Part shown: piece after piece, positions 26,151 to 33,726 of the stretch
Layout of the letters: every line of letters begins with the position of its first letter
Numbering within the stretch: position 1 is the first letter of the stretch
NCBI GenBank assembly: GCA_041752735.1
Contig: JBGSVW010000040.1
Span: forward strand, 1 to 43,384
Source: UBA1422 sp041752735
GTDB taxonomy: Bacteria; Bacillota; Clostridia; Peptostreptococcales; Anaerovoracaceae
Length of the DNA: 43,384 bases
Direction: 5' to 3'
Position numbers and translations under genes: made by a program
The notes under the pieces: generated by a model
Told to the model about the DNA's origin: nothing
Databases searched by the model: none
What the model saw: only the letters and a program-made list of their open reading frames with translations

Positions 26151-26740
26151 AAGAATTAATCGTAATCATGATGACGGTAATCCTTGTGGACAACTTTGTC
26201 CTCTCCCAGTTCCTTGGAATTTGTCCCTTCCTTGGGGTTTCCAAGAAAATGGACTCAGCCAAGGGGATGGGCATAGCCGTAACCTTTGTAATGGTGATTG
26301 CCACTGCAGTTACCTGGCCAATCCAAAAATATATATTAGAGAGATATGATGTAGAGTATTTGCAAACATTGGTATTTATCTTGATCATTGCGTCCTTGGT
26401 TCAATTGGTGGAAGTCACCCTAAAAAAATATATTCCACCGCTTTATAAGTCACTTGGTATTTACCTTCCGTTGATCACTACCAATTGTGCTGTTTTGGGC
26501 GTTACCATCATGAATATTGATGAAGAATACACATACCTCCAATCCCTGTCCAATACCCTTGGTGCAGGATTGGGATTCCTTCTGGCAATGGTCTTGTTTT
26601 CCGGCGTAAGAAAACGCTTGGAAGATTGCACCATGATTCCGGAAGCATTCAGGGGAATTCCCATTACATTGGTGAGTGCTTCTTTGTTGTCAGTTGCTTT
26701 TATGGGATTTGGTGGCATTGTAGAAGGCATATTTTTATAA
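26147..26740 (+). CDS. rnfA: Rnf complex subunit RnfA
   Basis: Integral membrane subunit, 197 residues and about six helices, paralogous to RnfE in inverted topology. DNFVLSQFLGICPFLGVSKK holds the conserved cysteine paired with that in RnfE; YLPLITTNCAVLG and AFRGIPITLVSASLLSVAFMGFGG are family segments. GAGGAGGGGAG lies upstream. A 51-bp gap separates it from rnfB. Confidence 0.96.
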   Translation: MKELIVIMMTVILVDNFVLSQFLGICPFLGVSKKMDSAKGMGIAVTFVMVIATAVTWPIQKYILERYDVEYLQTLVFILIIASLVQLVEVTLKKYIPPLYKSLGIYLPLITTNCAVLGVTIMNIDEEYTYLQSLSNTLGAGLGFLLAMVLFSGVRKRLEDCTMIPEAFRGIPITLVSASLLSVAFMGFGGIVEGIFL

Positions 26741-26791
26741 GAATGAGTTCATGTCGATCAGTCGGCATAGCAATAGAGAAGGGAAAGGACT

Positions 26792-27589
26792 ATGGATATT
26801 TTAATTCCGGTTCTCATCGTTGGAGCCATTGGGCTGTTGGCAGGTGTGGTATTGACCATAGCCTCCAAAATCATGCACGTCTCTGTGGATGAAAAGGTTG
26901 CTCAAATTTATGAGAAACTTCCTGGCGTAAATTGTGGCGCATGTGGATTCGCGGGTTGTGAAGATTATGCAAATGCACTGGTTTCTGATGCTAAGATTAG
27001 CACATCCATGTGCCCTGTTGGTGGCGCATACCTGGCTATGGCCATCGCAGAGGCGCTTGGCGTGGAAACAGATGACAGGGAACCTATGATTGCCACAGTC
27101 CTTTGTCAGGGGTACTCCGATGCCATTCGCAGAGTAATGAAACATGACAAAATCTGGAGTTGTAGGGCAGCAACTCAGCTTTATGGCGGTCAGATGGAGT
27201 GTAGCTTTGGCTGTCTTGGTATGGGTGACTGCGAGAAGGTTTGTCCCTCGGATGCCATCAATATTATTGACGGACTGGCCATCGTCGACGATCACAAGTG
27301 CACCGGATGCGGGCTTTGTATTACGGCGTGCCCCAAGAAGATCATTATCATGCGTCCCGTCAAAAGACAGATCTATGTGGCTTGCAAGTCACTGGATTCC
27401 GGTCTTCTAACGATGAAGGCCTGTGATCAAGGCTGCATTGCCTGTAAAAAGTGCGTTGATGTCTGCAAATTCGACGCAATCAAGGTAGAAAACAATTTGG
27501 CTGTCATAGACTACGACAAATGCACTCAGTGCGGTATGTGTGAGAAAGTATGCATCACCGGCGCTATTGTGAATCTACGTAAACGATAG
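26792..27589 (+). CDS. rnfB: Rnf complex subunit RnfB (polyferredoxin)
   Basis: Ferredoxin-accepting subunit, 265 residues. One N-terminal membrane helix (ILIPVLIVGAIGLLAGVVLTI), then the four-Cys domain PGVNCGACGFAGCEDYANAL, and four further CxxC-type cluster motifs: CSFGCLGMGDCEKVCPSDAI, CTGCGLCITACPKKII, CIACKKCVDVCKFDAI and CTQCGMCEKVCITGAI. AAGGGAAAGG precedes the ATG. Last gene of the operon; only a weak 6-bp hairpin (AAACGA/TCGTTT) follows its end. Confidence 0.97.
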   Translation: MDILIPVLIVGAIGLLAGVVLTIASKIMHVSVDEKVAQIYEKLPGVNCGACGFAGCEDYANALVSDAKISTSMCPVGGAYLAMAIAEALGVETDDREPMIATVLCQGYSDAIRRVMKHDKIWSCRAATQLYGGQMECSFGCLGMGDCEKVCPSDAINIIDGLAIVDDHKCTGCGLCITACPKKIIIMRPVKRQIYVACKSLDSGLLTMKACDQGCIACKKCVDVCKFDAIKVENNLAVIDYDKCTQCGMCEKVCITGAIVNLRKR

Positions 27590-27623
27590 TCGTTTCTTCG
27601 AATTCCATTTAATTTTCTAGCTG

Positions 27624-27652
27624 TTGACTATGAATTTAATAGTCAGTATAAT
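27624..27652 (+). promoter_or_regulatory. nifJ promoter P1
   Basis: TTGACT (27624-27629) and TATAAT (27647-27652), 17 bp apart. The spacer is part of an inverted repeat TGACTAT-N7-ATAGTCA (27625-27645), a possible operator between the two boxes. Transcription would start near 27659. Confidence 0.7.
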
Positions 27653-27695
27653 AAGTATACTGTATACAAAGACACCTTGCGATGTTCCTTAATGG

Positions 27696-27721
27696 ATATT
27701 GTATTATTTCTAATACAATAT
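27696..27721. promoter_or_regulatory. 11-bp-arm palindrome upstream of nifJ (TTGTA-N10-TACAA type)
   Basis: Perfect inverted repeat with arms 27696-27706 and 27711-27721 around TTTC. Its core, TTGTATTATTTCTAATACAA (27699-27718), matches the element before rnfC. It lies downstream of P1 and abuts the -35 box of P2, so a bound protein could block P1 and either activate or block P2. Confidence 0.75.
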
Positions 27722-27749
27722 TGACAGAAGGGGACTCATGAGATAAAAT
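27721..27749 (+). promoter_or_regulatory. nifJ promoter P2
   Basis: A perfect TTGACA (27721-27726) and TAAAAT (27744-27749) separated by 17 bp; start expected near 27756, about 70 nt before the nifJ ATG. Confidence 0.7.
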
Positions 27750-27826
27750 CTATACTCAATATGGTGGGCAAATATAACCCAAAAACCCATGTTTTTCAAT
27801 GTATTGTATATTTAACGGAGGTTAAA

Positions 27827-30800
27827 ATGACACATAAAAAAATGAAAACTATGGACGGTAACACTGCAGCTGCGTATGTTTCATATGCATTTACTGAAGT
27901 GGCCGCAATCTACCCAATCACCCCTTCATCCACCATGGCTGAAGTGGTGGACGACATGGCTGCCCACGGAGAAAAAAATATCTTTGGTCAGGAAGTAAAA
28001 GTTGTGGAAATGCAGTCGGAAGGTGGTGCCGCAGGTGCTGTTCACGGCTCTTTGGCAGCCGGTGCGCTGACAACAACGTACACTGCCTCTCAGGGATTGC
28101 TCTTGATGATTCCAAACATGTACAAAATTGCAGGGGAATTATTGCCCGGCGTGTTTCATGTATCAGCAAGAACATTGGCTACTCACGCATTATGCATTTT
28201 TGGCGATCACAGTGATGTGATGTCCACAAGACAAACCGGATTTTCATTTTTGTGCTCCGGTTCAGTACAGGAAGTCATGGATCTAGCCGGTGTGGCTCAT
28301 TTGTCAGCCATCCGTTCAAGAGTGCCTTTTGTTCATTTCTTTGATGGATTTAGAACTTCCCACGAAGTACAAAAGATTGAAACCATAGAATATGATGATT
28401 TAAGCAAACTGGTGGACAAAGAAGCACTACAAAAATTCCGTGACAACGCATTGAATCCGGAACATCCCGTTACAAGAGGAACCGCCCAAAATCCGGATAT
28501 TTTCTTCCAGGCCAGGGAAGCGGGTCAAAAGTACACAGATAATGTACCTACAGTTGTCCAAGGGTATATGGATGATATTTCAAAGTTGACCGGAAGATCA
28601 TATCATCTATTTGATTATGTTGGCGCACCTGATGCAGAGCATGTTATCGTGGCTATGGGTTCCGTTTGCGAAACCATCGAAGAAACTATGACCGCATTGC
28701 TCGCCAAAGGCGAAAAAGTTGGCCTGATCAAGGTTAGACTGTATCGGCCATGGGCGCCGGAATATCTCAAAAAAGTATTGCCCTCTACAGTCAAAAATAT
28801 CGTCACCCTGGACCGAACCAAAGAGACAGGTGCTCTTGGCGATCCTTTATATATGGACATCAAGACCATGTTTTATGGAGAGACTGATGCACCCAACGTT
28901 ATTGGCGGTAGATATGGACTGGGATCCAAAGACACCACGCCTGGACAGATTTTGGCGGTCTTTGAAAACCTCAAACAAAAAACGCCCAAAGATCATTTTA
29001 CAATCGGTATTACCGATGACGTATATATGAGTTCTTTGGAATCCATTAAAACCACCACAGAACCTGCAGATACAGTACGTTGCAAATTCTGGGGCTTGGG
29101 CTCCGATGGAACAGTTGGCGCTAACAAGCAAGCCATCAAAATCATCGGTGACTACACCGACCTTTATGCACAGGGATATTTTGCCTATGACTCCAAAAAA
29201 TCAGGAGGCGTTACCATCTCCCACTTGAGATTTGGTAAGAATCGGATTCAATCCACTTACCTGATTTCTGAGGCGGACTTTGTTGCATGCCATAACCAGG
29301 CATACGTCAACCAGTACAACCTGCTGAAGGGACTGAAAAAAGGCGGAACTTTCGTGCTCAACTGCATCTGGAATGCAGAGGATTTAGAAATTCATTTGCC
29401 TGCTTCCATGAAGCGGTATATGGCCGAAAACGACATTGCTTTTTATACCATAAACGCTACCGACATCGCTACAAAGTTGGGCTTGGGCAATAGAATCAAC
29501 ATGATTATGCAGGCTGCATTCTTCAAATTATCCAAGGTAATTCCTGAGGAAGAAGCCATGGGATACCTGAAGGCATCCATCATTGAAGCCTATGGTAGCA
29601 AAGGCGATAATGTTGTAAAGATGAACCAGGCAGCAGTGGACGAAGGTGCAAGCGGATACACAAAAATTGAAATACCTGCCCATTGGGCAACGGCTGTTGA
29701 AGCAGCAGGCGAATCCGGAGATAAACCGGAATTTATCACCAAAGTGCTCATTCCCATGAACAGGCAAGAAGGCGACGAACTGCCGGTAAGTTTATTCATG
29801 GAAGGTGCTGACGGAACATTCCCGTCGGGAACCGCCGCTTACGAAAAGCGTGGCGTTGCTGTGGATGTGCCCCATTGGATTTCAGAAAACTGTATTCAGT
29901 GCAACCAATGCTCCTTTGTTTGTCCTCATGCAGCCATAAGACCCGTGGTTGCAAATGATGAAGAGATGAAGCAAGCACCAGACTCCTTTGAAACGCTGTC
30001 AGCCACAGGAAAAGGCTTTGAAGGACTGTCCTACAGGATGCAGGTCACTCCTTTGGATTGTATGGGCTGCGGAAACTGCGCAGATATATGTCCAGCTAAG
30101 ACTAAGGCGCTTGAAATGAGACCCCTTGAAAGCCAGCTTGATCAGATCGACAATTGGAACTTTGGAACTACCGTATCCCACAAGGATGACATTGTGCCCA
30201 AGAATTCCGTCAAGGGCAGCCAGTTCGCTCAACCTTATATGGAGTTCTCAGGGGCTTGCGCAGGTTGTGGCGAAACACCATATATTAAAGTCATCACCCA
30301 GCTTTACGGCGATAGGATGATGATTGCCAATGCCACCGGTTGCTCCTCCATTTGGGGCGCTTCCGCACCATCCACACCCTACTGCAAGGATGAAAATGGA
30401 AGAGGTCCGTCCTGGGCCAACTCCCTCTTTGAGGACAACGCAGAGTATGGACTGGGTATGGCCATGGGCGTTAAACAGATGCGACATAAACTGGAAGACT
30501 TGATTTCTGCATTAATGGATAAAACCGACAAGGAAACCCTCGTTGAAGCCTGCAAAGGTTGGTTGGACAACATTGAAAACGGTGACGAGAGCAGAATGTA
30601 CAGCGACAAGCTGGTTGCAGCAATCTCTTCTACTGAACTATGTTCGGAATGTAAAGAATTAGCAGACCAGATCATGCTAAAGAAGGACTTCCTAGTGAAG
30701 AAATCCGTCTGGTGCGTCGGTGGAGACGGCTGGGCCTATGATATTGGTTACGGCGGTCTGGACCATGTCCTTTCAACAGGAGAAGACATCAATCTATTGG

Positions 30801-31366
30801 TATTTGACACAGAAGTCTACTCCAATACGGGTGGACAATCCTCCAAGGCAACACCAACCGCAGCAATAGCCAAATTCGCAGCTTCCGGCAAACGAACCGG
30901 CAAAAAAGATCTGGGCATGATGGCTATGAGTTATGGATATGTCTATGTGGCACAGGTGGGCATGGGCGCTGACAAGAATCAGTTCATGAAAGCCGTCATC
31001 GAAGCCGAAAACTATAAGGGACCTTCCTTGATTATTTGCTACGCACCCTGTGTCAACCACGGTCTCAAAAAAGGCATGAACAAAGCCCAGGAGAACATCA
31101 AAGATGCAGTGGAATGTGGTTATTGGAATCTATACAGATTCAATCCGGAATTGGAAGACCAAGGCAAGAACCCATTGATCCTAGATAGCAAACCGCCAAC
31201 AGGTAGTTTCCGAGACTTCATCATGGGTCAGGTAAGATACTCATCTCTGGTCAAAGAATTCCCCGGTGTGGCAGAAAAACTCTTTGAACAAACCGAAAAA
31301 GAAGCCGTCACCAGATACAAAAAGTATAAGCAACTGGCAGATTTGGCTCCAATCGACAAAGAATAA
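27827..31366 (+). CDS. nifJ: Pyruvate:ferredoxin (flavodoxin) oxidoreductase
   Basis: Oxidises pyruvate and CoA to acetyl-CoA and CO2, reducing ferredoxin. Single-chain homodimeric type, 1179 residues. Domain order: N-terminal pyrimidine-binding TPP domain (YPITPSSTMAE), transketolase C-like domain, the gamma domain, a two-cluster ferredoxin domain (CIQCNQCSFVCPHAAI and CMGCGNCADICPAKT), then the pyrophosphate-binding TPP domain with CAGCGETPYIK and VGGDGWAYDIGYGGLDHVLSTGE. I chose the ATG at 27827, seven bases after CGGAGG; the frame extends to 27761 but MKTMDGNTAAAYVSYAFTEV is the family start. It has its own promoters and terminator and supplies the reduced ferredoxin used by Rnf and Ech. 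Confidence 0.98.
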   Translation: MTHKKMKTMDGNTAAAYVSYAFTEVAAIYPITPSSTMAEVVDDMAAHGEKNIFGQEVKVVEMQSEGGAAGAVHGSLAAGALTTTYTASQGLLLMIPNMYKIAGELLPGVFHVSARTLATHALCIFGDHSDVMSTRQTGFSFLCSGSVQEVMDLAGVAHLSAIRSRVPFVHFFDGFRTSHEVQKIETIEYDDLSKLVDKEALQKFRDNALNPEHPVTRGTAQNPDIFFQAREAGQKYTDNVPTVVQGYMDDISKLTGRSYHLFDYVGAPDAEHVIVAMGSVCETIEETMTALLAKGEKVGLIKVRLYRPWAPEYLKKVLPSTVKNIVTLDRTKETGALGDPLYMDIKTMFYGETDAPNVIGGRYGLGSKDTTPGQILAVFENLKQKTPKDHFTIGITDDVYMSSLESIKTTTEPADTVRCKFWGLGSDGTVGANKQAIKIIGDYTDLYAQGYFAYDSKKSGGVTISHLRFGKNRIQSTYLISEADFVACHNQAYVNQYNLLKGLKKGGTFVLNCIWNAEDLEIHLPASMKRYMAENDIAFYTINATDIATKLGLGNRINMIMQAAFFKLSKVIPEEEAMGYLKASIIEAYGSKGDNVVKMNQAAVDEGASGYTKIEIPAHWATAVEAAGESGDKPEFITKVLIPMNRQEGDELPVSLFMEGADGTFPSGTAAYEKRGVAVDVPHWISENCIQCNQCSFVCPHAAIRPVVANDEEMKQAPDSFETLSATGKGFEGLSYRMQVTPLDCMGCGNCADICPAKTKALEMRPLESQLDQIDNWNFGTTVSHKDDIVPKNSVKGSQFAQPYMEFSGACAGCGETPYIKVITQLYGDRMMIANATGCSSIWGASAPSTPYCKDENGRGPSWANSLFEDNAEYGLGMAMGVKQMRHKLEDLISALMDKTDKETLVEACKGWLDNIENGDESRMYSDKLVAAISSTELCSECKELADQIMLKKDFLVKKSVWCVGGDGWAYDIGYGGLDHVLSTGEDINLLVFDTEVYSNTGGQSSKATPTAAIAKFAASGKRTGKKDLGMMAMSYGYVYVAQVGMGADKNQFMKAVIEAENYKGPSLIICYAPCVNHGLKKGMNKAQENIKDAVECGYWNLYRFNPELEDQGKNPLILDSKPPTGSFRDFIMGQVRYSSLVKEFPGVAEKLFEQTEKEAVTRYKKYKQLADLAPIDKE

Positions 31367-31387
31367 CGAAACACAACAATCAAAATG

Positions 31388-31422
31388 AAAAGGCCTGCTC
31401 CAAATTATGGAGCAGGCCTTTT
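31388..31422. terminator. Bidirectional intrinsic terminator between nifJ and the transporter operon
   Basis: AAAAGGCCTGCTCC (31388-31401) and its exact complement (31409-31422) form a 14-bp stem with a 7-nt loop. A and T runs on both sides make it usable from either strand; it separates two convergent operons. Confidence 0.95.
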
Positions 31423-31455
31423 GTGTTTCATTAGATTGTTTCATGGAATTGAATA

Positions 31456-31560
31456 TTAGTTTTTGCCTTTGTTTTTAAAAGCGATAAAGATGGCCAAGCC
31501 ACAACCGCCCCAAAGACCTACACAACCAATAATCATCATAATAATAGCATCAGTACTCAT
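31456..31560 (-). CDS. MetS-like small subunit of NSS amino-acid transporter (34 aa)
   Basis: A 34-residue single-helix protein, MSTDAIIMMIIGCVGLWGGC followed by GLAIFIAFKNKGKN. This matches the style of the MetS family (methionine/alanine importer small subunit), tiny membrane proteins encoded directly after NSS transporters, as in the MetPS pair. The ribosome site AGGAGG lies within the last codons of the transporter gene, whose TAG ends one base before this ATG. The protein ends with a basic tail, as these do. Too short for default gene callers and easily missed. Confidence 0.88.
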   Translation of the reverse strand: MSTDAIIMMIIGCVGLWGGCGLAIFIAFKNKGKN

Positions 31561-31561
31561 A

Positions 31562-33061
31562 CTACTTTACCTCCTTTTCATCTACAGGATCCAAGTAGCC
31601 TTTTTTGCCTTTGGCCAAGGTCAGAACGACTGCTCCAACAATGACGGCAACGATGGAACCAAGTCCAAAGATTAGTAGCAGGTTGGTGGGGTATCCGCCG
31701 TAGCCATCTTTGAAGTATCCCACAATCGTGATGATTAGGGAGATGCCCAAAATAACAACGGTTAGGAATTTCAATGTATATGTCCACCATTTGCCAATGC
31801 TGAAGTTAGAGAATTCATTGGCAGCTTTTCTGATTTCTTCCGGTCTGAAGAACCAAGCAATCAGGATAATCTCGATGAGTCCACAAGCGGTAATACCAAC
31901 CTTGTTGATGAATTCATCTACGATGTCCAGAATCAGTAAGCCAGCGCCGGTTACAAAGAAAATGCTAAGCAGGAATGCCGGTACTAAAACCACTGTAACT
32001 GCTTTTTTGTGTGCCATGCCGAACTTGTCCTGCATGCCGGAAACAACAGCCTGAATGATTGAAATAAAGGATGTGATTCCTGCGGTGAATAAGGCCAGGA
32101 AGAAGCAAACTCCAAAGAATCCATTCATTCCCGGAAGCGCATCGATGGCAGTTGGGAAAGTGATGAAGGCTAGGCCAACACCGGCACCAGCAACTTCTGC
32201 CACTTCAACACCCTGTTGAAGAGCCATGTAGCCCAGGATGCTGAATACGCCGATACCAGCAAGAACTTCAAACCCATGGTTGGCTGTTGCTGTGATAAAT
32301 GCGCTGTTGACAACGTCGGTTTTCTTGGGAAGGTAGCTGGAATAGGCAATCATGATTGCAAATGCAATGGACAAACTAAAGAAGATTTGTCCATATGCGG
32401 CAACCCAAACTTTGCCGTCTGCCAATGCTGCCCAATCTGGTGAGAACAGGTAATCAAGACCTGCAGCAGCACCCGGTAGGGTGATGCCTCTGAAGACCAG
32501 TATCAGCATACAAACTAGAAGAATTGGCAGTGCGATTTTGCAAGCCAGTTCGATGCCTTTGCTGATGCCTCGGTAAACTACAATGAATGTAACAACCCAG
32601 ACAATTGCGAAGGGAATCAATAAATTAGTCTGAATACCACCAAGATTTAACGGACTGTCAGTTAGACCCAGATATTCTCCAAAGAAGAATCCGGCTGGAT
32701 CCACACCCCATGCGGATGAGAAGGCAAAGCCAATATAGCTTACAACCCAAACGATAACCGCAAAGTAGTAGACGGTGATGACAAAGGCCACCATAACCTG
32801 AGCCCAACCCAAAATTTCGAATTTAGGATTGATTCTGCCCAATGCGACAGGTGCGCTGCCTCTGTAAGTTTTGCCGATGGTATATTCCAGAATAAGGATT
32901 GGAATACCGGCAGTTAAGATTGCGACAAAGTACGGAATCATGAATGCTCCGCCTCCGTTTTCCGCTGCAACATATGGGAATCGCCAGATGTTGCCCAGGC
33001 CTACTGCTGATCCGATGGCGGCCAGCAAAAAGCCTAGTTTTGAATTCCATTGTTCTCTCAA
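31562..33061 (-). CDS. Neurotransmitter:sodium symporter (NSS/SNF) family transporter
   Basis: Sodium-coupled amino-acid importer family (LeuT fold), 499 residues with about 12 membrane helices. The N-terminal signature GSAVGLGNIWRFPYVAAENGGGAFMIPY contains the substrate/sodium site of helix 1; SLSIAFAIMIAYSSYLPKKTD is the helix-6 region. The start is TTG at 33061, eight bases or so after AAGGAGGTG. Together with the small subunit it resembles MetP/MetS, suggesting methionine, alanine or another neutral amino acid, but specificity cannot be read from sequence. Leftward, divergent from the hyp operon. Confidence 0.93.
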   Translation of the reverse strand: MREQWNSKLGFLLAAIGSAVGLGNIWRFPYVAAENGGGAFMIPYFVAILTAGIPILILEYTIGKTYRGSAPVALGRINPKFEILGWAQVMVAFVITVYYFAVIVWVVSYIGFAFSSAWGVDPAGFFFGEYLGLTDSPLNLGGIQTNLLIPFAIVWVVTFIVVYRGISKGIELACKIALPILLVCMLILVFRGITLPGAAAGLDYLFSPDWAALADGKVWVAAYGQIFFSLSIAFAIMIAYSSYLPKKTDVVNSAFITATANHGFEVLAGIGVFSILGYMALQQGVEVAEVAGAGVGLAFITFPTAIDALPGMNGFFGVCFFLALFTAGITSFISIIQAVVSGMQDKFGMAHKKAVTVVLVPAFLLSIFFVTGAGLLILDIVDEFINKVGITACGLIEIILIAWFFRPEEIRKAANEFSNFSIGKWWTYTLKFLTVVILGISLIITIVGYFKDGYGGYPTNLLLIFGLGSIVAVIVGAVVLTLAKGKKGYLDPVDEKEVK

Positions 33062-33131
33062 AAATTACACCTCCTTAAGTATGAATCGGGGATGATAGAA
33101 CAAAAATACATGCAAATTTACATGCTTTGAT

Positions 33132-33160
33132 ATTATATCAAAACCAAGGGGGTTAGTAAA
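33132..33160 (-). promoter_or_regulatory. Promoter of the NSS transporter operon, overlapped by a palindrome
   Basis: On the minus strand TTTACT (33160-33155) and a perfect TATAAT (33137-33132) are 17 bp apart. The -10 box is inside the 17-bp palindrome TTTGATATTATATCAAA (33126-33142), a possible repressor site. It resembles an Fnr box, but the half-sites TTGAT/ATCAA are 5 rather than 4 bp apart. Confidence 0.6.
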
Positions 33161-33271
33161 CAATTTTAGGTACCTATATACAGAGTTTTACAAGAAATAT
33201 TGTTGGTTGGGACAAAAACAATCATTTGCAGCCCCATCAATGACAGAAAATTGGGAGGAATCGGAAAGCCC

Positions 33272-33300
33272 TTGTCTGAAATAATAAATAATAATATAAT
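33272..33300 (+). promoter_or_regulatory. Promoter of the hyp operon
   Basis: TTGTCT (33272-33277) and TATAAT (33295-33300), 17 bp apart, about 30 bp before hypA. I find neither of the two shared palindromes in this intergenic region. Confidence 0.65.
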
Positions 33301-33329
33301 GTATCGGGTATACAAGGAGGAAAGTTCAT

Positions 33330-33671
33330 ATGCATGAATATCCCATTACAGAACAAATCGTCAAAATTGCGCTGAACCACCTAGAGGAATCAGGTGCAGA
33401 CCGGGTTACCGCCATCCATCTTGTATTAGGAGAGAACAGCGGGATTGTACCCGAATCCATTCATATGTACTTTGACCTGATTGCTGAAAACACCCCATGC
33501 AGTCAGGCAGAGATTGTAATTAAAAGAATTAAGCCAACATTGATTTGTCCGGCTTGCGGAACTGAGTTTGTCCGCAAACCCATGTCGTTCGCTTGCCCTA
33601 AATGTAACACCGACGGGCACCCAACCGAAACAGGCAAGGAATTTTACTTCGAAAGCATCGAAGTGGAATAA
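33330..33671 (+). CDS. hypA: Hydrogenase nickel incorporation protein HypA
   Basis: Nickel chaperone for [NiFe]-hydrogenase; 113 residues. The N-terminal Met-His-Glu nickel site is present (MHEYPITEQIV), followed by HLVLGENSGIVPESI and the zinc site with two CxxC pairs, CPACGTEF and CPKCNTD. GGAGGAAAG precedes the ATG. First gene of a hypABFCDE cluster whose probable client is EchE, the only [NiFe] large subunit in the window. Confidence 0.97.
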   Translation: MHEYPITEQIVKIALNHLEESGADRVTAIHLVLGENSGIVPESIHMYFDLIAENTPCSQAEIVIKRIKPTLICPACGTEFVRKPMSFACPKCNTDGHPTETGKEFYFESIEVE

Positions 33672-33726
33672 GTGAAATAGGTAGCGTCAAAGATATGCTA
33701 ACCATTAACAGAAGGAGATTCGCATT

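Noticed and set aside
27581..27600. Hairpin AAACGA/TCGTTT at the end of rnfB as a terminator
   Set aside because: Only six base pairs, part of it coding, with CTTCG rather than a T run after it.
27696..27721. Rex binding site at nifJ (and at rnf)
   Set aside because: Rex sites are 18 bp with TTGTTAA/TTAACAA arms; here the element is 20 bp with TTGTATTA/TAATACAA arms. A diverged Rex site is possible but not supported.
27761..27826. 22-codon upstream extension of nifJ
   Set aside because: No ribosome site at 27761, it lies on the presumed P2 start region, and the family begins at the 27827 ATG.
33199..33222. ATTGTT-N12-AACAAT inverted repeat upstream of hypA
   Set aside because: Short 6-bp AT-rich arms with wide spacing are expected by chance, and it matches neither shared palindrome.
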